Shown here: positions 1 to 8,711 of the stretch, one piece after another | How positions within the stretch are numbered: position 1 is the first letter of the stretch | How the letters are laid out: the number at the start of each line of letters is the position of its first letter | Assembly (NCBI RefSeq): GCF_040427915.1 | Contig: NZ_JBETXJ010000002.1 | Location: 806,001-870,000 of the forward strand | From: Gardnerella vaginalis | GTDB taxonomy: Bacteria > Actinomycetota > Actinomycetes > Actinomycetales > Bifidobacteriaceae | Reading direction: 5' to 3' | Length of the DNA stretch: 64,000 nucleotides | The notes under the pieces: generated by a model | What the model was told of the DNA's origin: nothing | What the model saw: the letters and a program-made list of their open reading frames with translations, nothing else | The model's database searches: none | Made by a program: the position numbers and the translations under genes

Positions 1-1
1 A

Positions 2-2443
2 CCACTTGCTTGCGCCGCATTCAACGCCGACTTCGATGGTGACCAGATGGCAGTGCACCTGCCACTTTCCGCCGAAGCTCAGGCAGAAGCTCGTAGCTTG
101 ATGATGGCATCCGACAATATCTTGAAGCCAGCAGATGGTCACACTGTTACCATGCCATCTCAGGATATGATTTTGGGCTTGTACTACTTGTCTACCGTAA
201 TCGACGGAGCAAAGGGTCAAGGACGAATCTTCTCCTCGCTTGCCGAAGCGCAAATGGCACTCGACAAGCATGAGATTGACATGCAGGCAAAGGTATTAAT
301 CCGCGTGCCAGAAGATTTTGTGCTACCAAAGGATTGGGAGCCAGGAGAACTTAAGGTCGTAGACCCAGAGCCAGGCAGCCCAGATGTTGTTCACGAAGAG
401 CGCTTTAAGGATGGAACTGTATTGTTCGCCACATCCTACGGTCGCGTGTTGTTTAACGGCACTCTTCCAGAGGACTATCCGTTTGTAAACCAGCAGGTTC
501 CAAAGGGTGTGCTCTCCAAGATTGTTGACGATATCGCTACACGTTATTCCACCGCTCAGGTCGCCGCATCCCTTGATGCTTTGAAGGATCTTGGCTTTAC
601 TCGAGCACCTTGGTCTGGCGTTACAATGGCATTCTCTGATATTGTGCTTCCTCCAAATCGTGAGGCTATTGCACAAGACTACGAGAATCAGGCTGCAAAG
701 ATTAACTCCCAGTACGATATGGGTCTTCTTACAGATGAAGAGCGTCGTCAAGAGTTGATTAACTTGTGGACTGAATGCACCGATAAAGTTGCAGATGCTA
801 TGCGTGAGAACTTCCATGATGATAACAACGTGAACATCATGGTTCAGTCTGGTGCACGCGGTAACTGGATGCAGATTCGTCAGATTGCTGGTATGCGAGG
901 CTTAGTGGCAAACCCTAAGGGTGAGATTATTCCTCGTCCTGTCAAGTCAAACTACCGTGATGGTCTTTCTGTGTTGGAGTACTTCATCTCCCAGCACGGT
1001 GCGCGTAAGGGCTTGGCTGATACCGCACTTCGTACTGCAGAATCTGGTTACTTGACTCGTCGTCTTGTTGACGTTTCTCAGGAAGTTATTGTTCGTGAGG
1101 AAGATTGCGGCACAAAGCGTGGTCTTATGATGAAGATTGCGGACCGCGACGAAAATGGCAATTTGACGCTTGTTAAGGCTGCTGATGGTGGTCCATACTC
1201 GCGATTGCTTGCTGCAGATGTGCTTGATCCAGCAGACGGTACAACCGTTTTGGCTAAGTGTGGTGACGCGCTTTCGATGGATGTTTTGCGTGACTTGGTT
1301 GCGCATGGTGTTGAAGAAGTTAAGGCTCGTTCTGTGCTTACTTGCGAGTCTAAGCGTGGCGTTTGCGCAAAGTGCTACGGTTGGTCTTTGGCTACAAGCT
1401 CTCTTGTTGATGTTGGCGAGGCTGTTGGTATTGTTGCAGCACAGTCTATTGGTGAGCCTGGTACGCAGCTTACGCTTCGTTCCTTCCACTCTGGTGGTGT
1501 TGCTTCGGCTTCTGATATTACGCAGGGTCTTCCTCGTGTTACCGAGCTTTTCGAGGCTCGTACACCTAAGGGCGAGGCTCCAATTGCTGAGTTCCCAGGT
1601 GTTGTGAAGGTTGAGGATACTGACCATGGTCGTCAGGTGACTTTGACTCCAGACGATACTACGGTTGAGCCAATCGTTTACCCAGTAACTCGTCGTGCTC
1701 CAATGCTTGTTAAGGATGGAGACCACGTTGAGGTTGGTACACAGCTGATTGAAGGTTCTGTGGATCCTAAGAAGATTCTGCGAATTCTTGGTCCTCGTGC
1801 TGCTCAGGTGAACATTGTGGAAGAAGTGCACAACGTGTACCGTTCTCAGGGCGTTGATATTCACGATAAGCATATTGAGGTTATTGTGCACCAGATGCTT
1901 CGCCGTATTACGGTGATTGATTCTGGAGACACGAACCTTCTTCCAGGCGAACTTGTGGATCAGGCTAAGTTCCGCGAGGCAAATCTTGAGGCTGTTAAGA
2001 ATGGTGGTAAGCCTGCTGCTGGTCGTCCAGAGCTTATGGGTATTACAAAGGCTTCTTTGGCTACAGATTCTTGGCTTTCTGCCGCATCCTTCCAGGAGAC
2101 TACACGCGTGCTTACTGAAGCTGCTTTGAGCCAGAAGGAAGATGATCTTAAGGGCTTGAAGGAGAACGTTATTATTGGTAAGCTCATCCCAGCTGGTACT
2201 GGTTTGGCGCGTTATCGTAATGCGGATGTCTTTGCAGATCCAGAGGTGCGTGATGCTGTTTATCCAAACCTTGGTTTGGGTGGAGCAAATGGCACTCCGT
2301 CAAACTTTGGCGAGAGCAACATGGGAGATGTTGATTTCTCGAACATTGATTTTGGCGACATGCAGCTTGGGGATGAGTTTAATCCAGATGACTTCCTTGA
2401 TGATCAGGGTGGTCAGGGTGATTATGACGATGACCTTAACTAA
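2..2443 (+). CDS. rpoC: RNA polymerase beta' subunit, 3' part (5' end outside window)
   Basis: Catalytic largest subunit of DNA-dependent RNA polymerase. The reading frame is open from base 2, and the first residues include NADFDGDQM, the universal Mg2+-binding active-site motif, so about the first 40% of the protein lies upstream of the window. Downstream are the second zinc-site cysteines (EEDCG, then [11 protein letters not shown] around fragment residues 440-455) and the trigger-loop region [20 protein letters not shown]. The C-terminus is the acidic Asp/Asn-rich tail common in Actinobacteria (ends DYDDDLN). The ATG at 47 is internal to the conserved domain and is not the real start. rpoB would be expected just upstream. 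A strong hairpin terminator follows at about 2541. Confidence 0.97.
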   Translation, partial: PLACAAFNADFDGDQMAVHLPLSAEAQAEARSLMMASDNILKPADGHTVTMPSQDMILGLYYLSTVIDGAKGQGRIFSSLAEAQMALDKHEIDMQAKVLIRVPEDFVLPKDWEPGELKVVDPEPGSPDVVHEERFKDGTVLFATSYGRVLFNGTLPEDYPFVNQQVPKGVLSKIVDDIATRYSTAQVAASLDALKDLGFTRAPWSGVTMAFSDIVLPPNREAIAQDYENQAAKINSQYDMGLLTDEERRQELINLWTECTDKVADAMRENFHDDNNVNIMVQSGARGNWMQIRQIAGMRGLVANPKGEIIPRPVKSNYRDGLSVLEYFISQHGARKGLADTALRTAESGYLTRRLVDVSQEVIVREEDCGTKRGLMMKIADRDENGNLTLVKAADGGPYSRLLAADVLDPADGTTVLAKCGDALSMDVLRDLVAHGVEEVKARSVLTCESKRGVCAKCYGWSLATSSLVDVGEAVGIVAAQSIGEPGTQLTLRSFHSGGVASASDITQGLPRVTELFEARTPKGEAPIAEFPGVVKVEDTDHGRQVTLTPDDTTVEPIVYPVTRRAPMLVKDGDHVEVGTQLIEGSVDPKKILRILGPRAAQVNIVEEVHNVYRSQGVDIHDKHIEVIVHQMLRRITVIDSGDTNLLPGELVDQAKFREANLEAVKNGGKPAAGRPELMGITKASLATDSWLSAASFQETTRVLTEAALSQKEDDLKGLKENVIIGKLIPAGTGLARYRNADVFADPEVRDAVYPNLGLGGANGTPSNFGESNMGDVDFSNIDFGDMQLGDEFNPDDFLDDQGGQGDYDDDLN

Positions 2444-2540
2444 TCAGACTATGTATAACTGGTGATTTTAGGCTATCCATACTGTTTATGGGTGATTTGC
2501 TTAAATCTCTAGGTTTGGTTTTGCTAGTCTGAATCGAATT

Positions 2541-2582
2541 AGCCGTTGCAAGTTGTTTTACACATCTTGCAGCGGCTTTTTG
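2541..2582 (+). terminator. Rho-independent terminator of rpoC
   Basis: AGCCGTTGCAAG and CTTGCAGCGGCT form a 12-bp stem (one G-T pair) with a 13-nt loop, followed by TTTTTG. The right half, with its loop and T-run, is repeated imperfectly at about 2595-2630, so a partial duplication of the terminator lies directly downstream. Confidence 0.85.
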
Positions 2583-2644
2583 TTTTATGCATTTTTGTTT
2601 TACACATCTTGCAACGGCTTTTTGTTTTTTGTGCGTTTACTTTC

Positions 2645-2871
2645 TCCTGCTTTTGTTTCTTTTTGCCCGTGTTTGTTTACGTATTGGGTCAAATGGTAAA
2701 CAAAAGCAGGAATGCTTGCCCGAGTTTGTTCCCTTTTTGGGTTGAGTGGGAAACAAATGCGGGGATTATTGCCTGTGTTTGTTTGCGTTTTGGGTCGAGT
2801 GGTAAACAAAAGCAGGAGTGCTTGCCCGAGTTTGTTTATGTATTTGGCGATTTTGGGAACAAACGCGGGGA
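2645..2871. repeat. Family-1 53-bp palindromic repeat array, four units
   Basis: Units start at 2666, 2719, 2772 and 2825, an exact 53-bp period. Each has a left arm like CCCGAGTTTGTTT, a roughly 20-nt middle containing TTGGGTnnAGTGG, a right arm like AAACAAATGCGGGG and a short TGCTTG/TTATTG linker. A degenerate half-unit (CCTGCTTTTGTTTC) precedes them at 2645. The open frames crossing this block on both strands come from the repeat and have no ribosome-binding site. From 2905 to 2975 the DNA is very AT-rich, with GTACACTCTTATTTAT present twice (about 2909 and 2931). Confidence 0.9.
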
Positions 2872-2974
2872 ATTGATTTGCGGTGGCACTTAAAACGGTT
2901 ACCACGCAAGTACACTCTTATTTATATTGAGTACACTCTTATTTATCTTATCTATCTTATTTACCTTAATTACC

Positions 2975-4285
2975 TTATTTATAAGCCTTGGGAATCCCTG
3001 CCAAAGTTAGCTTCTGCTCGAGTTTTTGTGGATCAATGACTTCCGCAAAGTTGAAGCGAACGATTTTGCTCACTCCGCAGTCATATAGGTACCTCTCCCG
3101 ATCGCGTTCTTTTCGTACGGCATCGCGGTCGTATCGAAGCAGCATATTTTCTTCATGAAGGTCAGTGATAATAGTATTTTTAGAAGATTCTTGACTAATA
3201 TTGCAAACAGAGCTTTTCCCACATTCAATCAAATATTTATCGGTACCATCAAATTCTCCGACTATAAGATTTCCATTGACATTCCATGCAAAATCTGCGC
3301 GTAATGGATAATTTGGGTTTTTATTGTTCGGGAATTCATATTGGATTTGAGGCACAATGAACCCAAGTTCAATAATTGTTGCTCGAGCCAAAGATTCGCC
3401 TGCATTTTCGCTTTTAGCTGATGCAAAATTGCATAAAAGTTTCAATCGAGATAATGCGTCAGTGTAGTCAATGTTTGAAAAATAAGGGTTGTTGATTTTT
3501 CTAAGATACGGGTCGTCTTGCAATTGTGACGCATTATACTGATAGCGCGCAAATCTGTAAAACTCACTACATACGTTGTAAATTTTCTTTAGATTCTCGC
3601 CTTTTTGAGAAGCGGAATCAAAAGTTGGTAGGGCTATTCTAAATGGATTAGTCCATGCTTCAACGAATAGAGTGTTGTAAGTACTTGCGACATGGGACAT
3701 TGCATCTTCCTCCATTGTTTTAATGTGACCGAACGTGGAGGTTTTCTTTTCATTTGTGTGCTTGCAGGTTTTTACATTTGAATCGCAAGTATTTGGTGAA
3801 TTCGGTTTCTTGCATCTTTTGTAACATTCTTCAAGCCTAATGCCATTCTCGTCCTCAATAATATCTGGGAGATGTATGCGTTTGAGCTGCCGTCTAGCTA
3901 TCTTTTTTGTAGACTTTTCACTAGTATCGGTCAAATTTTTGTCAGCATATGCGCAAGATACGTGTATGTTTATTGCCTTTGGCTGATTGCTATATAGCTT
4001 GATGACTTCAAACCCCTTTAGTGCGGCGGCGGTTTCTCCAGTGAACTTCCATTCCTTAATCTTTATTTTTTGAGTAAGTGGGATGGCTATGTGTAGAACC
4101 TTGTCCTTGTATGATAGTCGCTGCCAATAGTTGCTTATAGCATAAAGTCCGCGATATGGTTCAACCAAATTGTTGGACTTTAAGTGTGTCCTTAAACTTT
4201 TGCGACACTTGGTGTATGAAGCCATCAAGCAGGAGTTGTGACTTTCAGCTTTTAAAATGTCAGATAATAATTTACTGTTATTCAT
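2975..4285 (-). CDS. Hypothetical protein with AbiEi-like N-terminus and restriction-nuclease-like C-terminus
   Basis: A 436-residue protein of unproven function. The N-terminal ~110 residues (a short helical segment, then LVEPYRGLYAISNYWQR and an AIPLTQ... strand pattern) resemble the winged-helix region seen in AbiEi-type antitoxins and related actinobacterial proteins. The C-terminal ~120 residues contain YPLRADFAW, then LIVGEFDGTDKY and a basic RKERDRERYLYD helix. This D...ExD...K pattern suggests a PD-(D/E)XK or Vsr/DUF559-like nuclease fold, though the exact catalytic set is uncertain. The middle (residues ~120-200) is Lys/Cys/Asn-rich and looks unstructured. The gene stands alone between two family-1 repeat arrays and has no partner toxin beside it. 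The start has only a weak Shine-Dalgarno sequence. Fold and function are inferred from motif shape only. Confidence 0.75.
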   Translation of the reverse strand: MNNSKLLSDILKAESHNSCLMASYTKCRKSLRTHLKSNNLVEPYRGLYAISNYWQRLSYKDKVLHIAIPLTQKIKIKEWKFTGETAAALKGFEVIKLYSNQPKAINIHVSCAYADKNLTDTSEKSTKKIARRQLKRIHLPDIIEDENGIRLEECYKRCKKPNSPNTCDSNVKTCKHTNEKKTSTFGHIKTMEEDAMSHVASTYNTLFVEAWTNPFRIALPTFDSASQKGENLKKIYNVCSEFYRFARYQYNASQLQDDPYLRKINNPYFSNIDYTDALSRLKLLCNFASAKSENAGESLARATIIELGFIVPQIQYEFPNNKNPNYPLRADFAWNVNGNLIVGEFDGTDKYLIECGKSSVCNISQESSKNTIITDLHEENMLLRYDRDAVRKERDRERYLYDCGVSKIVRFNFAEVIDPQKLEQKLTLAGIPKAYK

Positions 4286-4444
4286 GCTGACGATGTTATT
4301 GTTATGAAATTATTATTGCAAGATATTTTTTGCAATGTGGTTAAAGCCTATGCTTTATGCACATTCTTTCATATGACTTGACAAAATTGATTTTGTGTGT
4401 ATGTGATTTTGGCTTGATTTGGCTTGGTGTTTGTTCTCGATTTT

Positions 4445-4862
4445 CCCGAGTTTGTTCCCATTTTGTGTGTTTTGGTAAACAAACGCGGGGATGATTGCCC
4501 GAGTTTGTTCCCTTTTGGGGTTGAGTGGTAAACAAATGCGGGGATGATTGCCCGAGTTTGTTCCCTTTTGGGGTTGAGTGGTAAACAAATGCGGGGATGA
4601 TTGCCCGAGTTTGTTTATGTATTGGGTTGAGTGGGAAACAAATGCGGGGATGATTGCCCGAGTTTGTTTATGTATTGGGTTGAGTGGGAAACAAATGCGG
4701 GGATGATTGCCTGTGTTTGTTCCCATTTTGGGTCGGATGGGAAACAAAAGTGGGGATGATTGCCCGAGTTTGTTTACGTATTGGGTTGAGTGGGAAACAA
4801 AAGCGGGAACACTTTCCCGAGTTTGTTTACGTTTTGGGCGATTTTGGGAACAAACGTGGGCG
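4445..4862. repeat. Family-1 53-bp palindromic repeat array, eight units
   Basis: Unit starts at 4445, 4498, 4551, 4604, 4657, 4710, 4763 and 4816 give a perfect 53-bp register over eight units. Arms are CCCGAGTTTGTT and AACAAANGCGGGG; the linker is ATGATTG in most copies. Middle segments alternate between two or three forms (TCCCTTTTGGGGTTGAGTGG, TTATGTATTGGGTTGAGTGG, and a last copy with GGCGATTTTGGG). The array ends in GCGCTGCGAAGAAGTGAGTG, related to the family-2 repeat found after other clusters. Between the hypothetical gene and the array (4286-4444) nothing recognisable was seen. Confidence 0.92.
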
Positions 4863-5002
4863 CTGCGAAGAAGTGAGTGCCGCAATACGCGCGAGGGATA
4901 ACGACGCGGTTAATTCGACACGCCGAGGTGCGAATTTAGCAAAAATTCGTAAAGAATTTTTAACAATTTTAATCACTTGTTAAGCTGAGAAAACCCTGAT
5001 AT

Positions 5003-5031
5003 TTCAACGATACCAGGGGGGGGGGTATTAA
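5003..5031 (+). promoter_or_regulatory. Putative G10-tract (phase-variable) promoter of the pilus locus
   Basis: Ten consecutive Gs (5016-5025) sit directly against TATTAA (5026-5031), a plausible -10 box. TTCAAC (5003-5008) lies 17 bp upstream and is a weak -35. The tract therefore falls inside the spacer, where slippage would change promoter strength. The same G10-TAT arrangement occurs before the two surface-protein genes at 58.5 and 62.4 kb. The promoter assignment is inferred; the tract itself is seen directly. Confidence 0.6.
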
Positions 5032-5037
5032 AAGCTT

Positions 5038-5271
5038 ATTTTAGTAGTCTTTTGTTAGTTGATTTTTAGGTGATTTTCATACCGTAAAATGCTAGTCTGA
5101 TTTAGACAATGAAGGTTTGGCACACGGCTTTAGTGTGCCTAGAAGCCCGGTGAGAGGAATCTGTAATTCGCAGTATTTATGCGATTTTGCGGAAGAGTCT
5201 AATCACATGGGTGATTCTTTCTAAACACAAAATTCTCGTAACGAGATGTCACTCTAAAGAAGAGAGGGAAC
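5038..5271 (+). promoter_or_regulatory. Long structured 5' leader of the pilin gene
   Basis: About 230 nt separate the putative G10 promoter from the pilin ATG. The leader holds a clear hairpin GGCACAC-GGCTTTA-GTGTGCC (about 5119-5139), a smaller CTCGTAACGAG hairpin near 5237, and the ribosome-binding site AGAGGGAAC just before the start. A second promoter within it (TAAAAT near 5086) is possible. I could not match it to a known riboswitch class. Confidence 0.4.
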
Positions 5272-7122
5272 ATGCGTTTAAATACGAATTCGCTGAAGCG
5301 CACCGTTGCTGTTTTGGCTGCGGTTTGCACGCTTGGAACATGCTGTATTGCTGGCTCTATTGCTTATGCGCAGGGTGAGACTCAGGGCGCTGACACTGGA
5401 AACATTAATCAAGGCAAAAAGACCGCTACATCCATTATTATTCACAAGTATCAAGGTCCTGCAACTGGTGACCGATCTGATGGTACTGTTAAGACTTTAA
5501 ACGATAAGAAGCCAGTTAAGGGTGTTAAGTTTACTCTATGGCGAGTAAAGAAGAAGAATGGTACTTCTCCTGAGGAGATTGACCTTTCTACGCCTGAAGG
5601 CTGGAAGAAGATCAAAGACTTAGATAATTTAGTTGAAACAGCTACTGCTGACAAGAAAACCGCTAATGACTTTATGACTGGCGGTAGTGCAGAGTTTGTG
5701 AAGTATGATGCTAAAGGTGAAGGTGCTGAGAAAGCCGATGGAAAGACTTGCGAAACAGGTGCTGACGGCTCATGCTCGTTCACTGGTCTCAATATGGGTC
5801 TTTACTACATCGAAGAAACCGATACTTCTGGTGCACAATTACAAGATGAACACAATGCGTGGAAAAAAGTTTCCATTACAAAGCGTGTTTCTCCGTTCTT
5901 TGTGACCACTCCTCTTCCAAATCCTAAAGACAAGACTAATCCTTGGATTTACGATGTTAATGTGTATCCAAAGAACGATACAAGCAAGGAACGTCCAACT
6001 AAGACAGTTAGCGAGTTAAGCCGTAAGGATTTGACTAAGGATAATGGAACCACTATAACTTGGAAGATTGCGATTCCTCTCACAGCTCCTAAGGATGGCA
6101 ATAAGTATGAGAAGATCGGTTTTAAGGATAAGCTAGAAGCTGGTTTAACTTACGATAAGATTAACAGTGCAAAACTTGTAACTTATAGTAAAGATGGTCA
6201 GAAACTCTCGACTCCTGCTGAAGTAACGCTTACAACAGATGATTATACTGCTACTAATGATTCTACTACTAAAGTAGTTTCGTTCTCTTTGAAGGATGAT
6301 GCCAATACTGGTCTTAAGAAAGCATATGATGCTTATACTGCAGCCACTGATGGGAAAGTTGTTAAGCTTGAGGTAGAGCTTGTCACTAAAGTTGCTGATA
6401 CTGTTAAGGACATTGCTAACGTAGCCAATACATACGTTGATGATAATAAGACTGGTAAAGGTGACGATAATAATCCATGTACACCAAATGATAAGACTGG
6501 TGACTGCGGTGATACTCCTAATGATACTGCCCACTTTGGTACGTTGACTGTTAATAAATTTACCAAACAAGGTGAAGAAAATGACCAAAAAGACGTGCCT
6601 TTGAATGACGCACACTTCGATGTGTATGAAGTTACTGGCGAAGGTGCAACTGTGAACGACACGTTTACAGTTGATAACGGTAAACTTAAGAAAAACAATA
6701 CTGAAGTTGGAACTAAGCTTGCTAACAATGTTTCTTTAGTGACCAAGGAAAAGACTGAAGGAACCACGAAGACTGAAGGAACTGATTCTATAAGGTTATT
6801 TGTATACAATTCAAAGGAAACAAATCCTGCTGTAACAACTAAGCTTTACTGCGTGGTTGAGACTGAGGCTCCTGCTGGTTATTTGCTTGATTCTAAGCCT
6901 CATTGCGTTAATCTGAAAGCTGACTCTGTAACTGATGCGTCTACTAATAACACTTTGAAGATTGAAAACAAGAAAGCCACTGGCTTAGACAAGATCCTTG
7001 CAGCGCTGCCAATGACTGGTGCGCGCGGCTTGGTATTGCTCACTGCATTCGGCATTGTTGGCTTGGGCGGCACGTTGTTCTACATCATCACCCGTCGTCG
7101 CAAGGAACAAGAAGAAGCGTAA
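5272..7122 (+). CDS. Major pilin (SpaA/FimA-type backbone, LPMTG-anchored)
   Basis: Sortase-assembled pilus backbone subunit, exported and polymerised on the cell surface. The 616-residue protein starts after a good AGAGGG ribosome-binding site and has a signal peptide ending near SIAYAQG. It carries the three marks of Gram-positive backbone pilins: a pilin motif with the linking lysine (WIYDVNVYPKN, ~residues 224-234), an E-box (YCVVETEAPAGY, ~525-536), and a C-terminal sorting signal LPMTG (~579) followed by a hydrophobic helix and an RRRKEQEEA tail. Domains D1-D3 with isopeptide bonds are expected from the family. It is followed by a class C sortase and a giant LPFTG protein, so it is the first gene of a pilus/adhesin locus. 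The upstream G10 tract suggests on/off control. Confidence 0.92.
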   Translation: MRLNTNSLKRTVAVLAAVCTLGTCCIAGSIAYAQGETQGADTGNINQGKKTATSIIIHKYQGPATGDRSDGTVKTLNDKKPVKGVKFTLWRVKKKNGTSPEEIDLSTPEGWKKIKDLDNLVETATADKKTANDFMTGGSAEFVKYDAKGEGAEKADGKTCETGADGSCSFTGLNMGLYYIEETDTSGAQLQDEHNAWKKVSITKRVSPFFVTTPLPNPKDKTNPWIYDVNVYPKNDTSKERPTKTVSELSRKDLTKDNGTTITWKIAIPLTAPKDGNKYEKIGFKDKLEAGLTYDKINSAKLVTYSKDGQKLSTPAEVTLTTDDYTATNDSTTKVVSFSLKDDANTGLKKAYDAYTAATDGKVVKLEVELVTKVADTVKDIANVANTYVDDNKTGKGDDNNPCTPNDKTGDCGDTPNDTAHFGTLTVNKFTKQGEENDQKDVPLNDAHFDVYEVTGEGATVNDTFTVDNGKLKKNNTEVGTKLANNVSLVTKEKTEGTTKTEGTDSIRLFVYNSKETNPAVTTKLYCVVETEAPAGYLLDSKPHCVNLKADSVTDASTNNTLKIENKKATGLDKILAALPMTGARGLVLLTAFGIVGLGGTLFYIITRRRKEQEEA

Positions 7123-7370
7123 GGCTTACTTGGTTTTGTGATTATTTTGTGATTGTTTTGTGATTGTTTTGTGATTAAAGCTGTATGCGAGTGTTTGCGT
7201 ATTCAAGTGAGTGAATTGCGCGGATTCGCGAATACTCGCATCGGCTCACAAAATCGAAAATCAAATCGAAAATAAAATCGCAGATTAAATCACAAATCGC
7301 AGATCAAATCACAAATAAAGTCGCAAATAAAATCACAAGTCCAGTTTCAAGTCCAATCGCAAAGCAACAA
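7123..7370. repeat. AT-rich intergenic repeats between pilin and sortase
   Basis: From 7131 to 7178 there are four copies of a TTTTGTGATT unit, and from about 7255 to 7345 a run of short AAATCACAAAT / AAATCGCAGAT units. The two blocks are roughly complementary, so the transcript could fold into a long imperfect stem. A hairpin TGCGAGT...ACTCGCA (about 7186-7241) lies between them. No gene was found here. The block may partly attenuate transcription into the sortase. Confidence 0.6.
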
Positions 7371-8540
7371 ATGCTTAGGTTTTTATTCTTAAATCGACAC
7401 GTTGCGGTTAAGCATAAGAAGCGCGATAAACGAAAGTGGAGATTTTCTAAATCTTCTATCGTTCCAGCGCTTCTATTAACCGCATCGTTTGCCTCACTGT
7501 TATACCCACATGCAGCAATGTGGTTAAGCCAGTATCACATGTCGGAAGTAGCTGCGGAATACGCTAAGCTAATCACGCATGCTGTTCCGGCTCCGCATGA
7601 GCAGCTTGCTCGCGCGCGCGAATACAATCGCAAGCTATCCGTAGGTGCAATATATGAGGCGAATACGAATATTCCAACATCCCATGGCGAAACGTCTGAC
7701 GTTAGTCAAAACTATTGGGATCAGTTGAAAGCGAATGACGATGGTCTTATGGCTCGCCTTCGCATTAAGAAAATTGACCTAGATTTGCCTGTGTATCACG
7801 GTACGCAGGACGCTACTCTGCTTAAGGGACTTGGGCATTTGCGCGGTACTTCTCTACCAGTTGGAGGATTAGGAACTCGTTCCGTGATTACTGGTCATCG
7901 TGGTTTGGCTAGTGCGGAAATGTTTACGAGGTTGGATGAGATTGGCAAGGGCGATTCTTTTACGATCGAGGTTTTTGACGAGATTCTCACTTACAAGGTG
8001 ATAGAAAAAATTGTTGTAAACCCAGATGAAACAAAGAAAATTGCTGCAGTGCCTGGTAAGGATCTTGTGACTCTGATTACTTGCACGCCGCTTGGAATCA
8101 ACACGCAGAGAATCTTGGTGACGGGGGAGCGAGTAGTTCCGACTCCTGCCGCGGACAAGTCTTTGCTTGGTAAAAAGCCGGATGTTCCGAGATTCCCGTG
8201 GTGGATTGTTGGGAGCGTTGCAAGCCTGAGTGTGGTTGGAGGCTACATTTGGTGGGCTGGTCTGCCGATTGTTAAGAAGAAAAAGAAGAAGAACGATAAG
8301 CAGAACGGCGATGATAGAAATAATGGTGATCGCAATGGTGATCATGATAGTGATCGAAATGGTGATGACCATACGAATGATGCTCTTTGGCTTGGCATTT
8401 ATGGCGACCAAAACAAGCAGATGTATAGGAATTCTGAAGAAGCGAGAAGGATTAGTCAGGAATCCTTTGAGTCGATTATTGATGGTTTTGCGCAGGGCAA
8501 GCGTCCGAAGGCTTCAAAGCTTAAAAAATTGAAAAGTTGA
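7371..8540 (+). CDS. Class C (pilus-polymerising) sortase
   Basis: Cysteine transpeptidase that joins pilin monomers through their LPxTG signals and the lysine of the pilin motif. The 389-residue protein has an N-terminal membrane segment (~residues 29-47, SIVPALLLTASFASLLYPH), a sortase core with catalytic His in TGHRG (~176) and Cys in TLITC (~238), and Arg in QRILVTGERV (~246). A second membrane helix follows (WWIVGSVASLSVVGGYIWWAG), as in class C enzymes, then an unusual ~90-residue charged cytoplasmic tail of K-rich and D/N/G-rich repeats (DRNGD, HDSDRNGDD). No convincing ribosome-binding site precedes the ATG, so the start is uncertain by a few codons. It lies between pilin and the giant adhesin and probably serves the pilin. 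Confidence 0.9.
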   Translation: MLRFLFLNRHVAVKHKKRDKRKWRFSKSSIVPALLLTASFASLLYPHAAMWLSQYHMSEVAAEYAKLITHAVPAPHEQLARAREYNRKLSVGAIYEANTNIPTSHGETSDVSQNYWDQLKANDDGLMARLRIKKIDLDLPVYHGTQDATLLKGLGHLRGTSLPVGGLGTRSVITGHRGLASAEMFTRLDEIGKGDSFTIEVFDEILTYKVIEKIVVNPDETKKIAAVPGKDLVTLITCTPLGINTQRILVTGERVVPTPAADKSLLGKKPDVPRFPWWIVGSVASLSVVGGYIWWAGLPIVKKKKKKNDKQNGDDRNNGDRNGDHDSDRNGDDHTNDALWLGIYGDQNKQMYRNSEEARRISQESFESIIDGFAQGKRPKASKLKKLKS

Positions 8541-8634
8541 TGCGTTGAATAAGTTGATGCGTTGAATAATCTTATACGTTCAGTAAGTTGATGCGTTCAG
8601 TAATTTTATGCGTTAAAAAGTTGATGCGTTAAAG
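8534..8634 (+). repeat. 17-bp tandem repeat, six copies
   Basis: Six consecutive copies of AAGTTGATGCGTTGAAT with small changes start at 8534, 8551, 8568, 8585, 8602 (16 bp) and 8618. The sortase stop codon TGA (8538-8540) lies in the first copy, so the repeat begins in the gene end and fills most of the gap to the next gene. It probably expands and contracts by slippage, changing the spacing between the two genes. Confidence 0.88.
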
Positions 8635-8711
8635 AAGTCAAAATTTAAGATTTTAGAAATAATACGTTAATTGGCATGTGGAAATTGGCATACGAGAGTT
8701 TAGGTGGACAA

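Noticed and set aside
323..1891. Antisense proteins within rpoC
   Set aside because: Long antisense frames opposite a highly conserved gene; composition and lack of start signals show they are shadows.
2546..2905. Proteins across the family-1 repeats (both strands), also at 4341-4983, 29999-30205 and 31624-32004
   Set aside because: The frames exist only because the repeat lacks stops; no ribosome-binding site, and the peptides repeat the same phrase.
4445..4862. CRISPR array
   Set aside because: Regular 53-bp period, but the whole unit is conserved with no unique spacers, and no cas gene is in the window.
5115..5200. Cobalamin or c-di-GMP riboswitch in the pilin leader
   Set aside because: A few short words look similar (for example CCCGGTGAGAGGAATC), but the conserved cores are not present in order.
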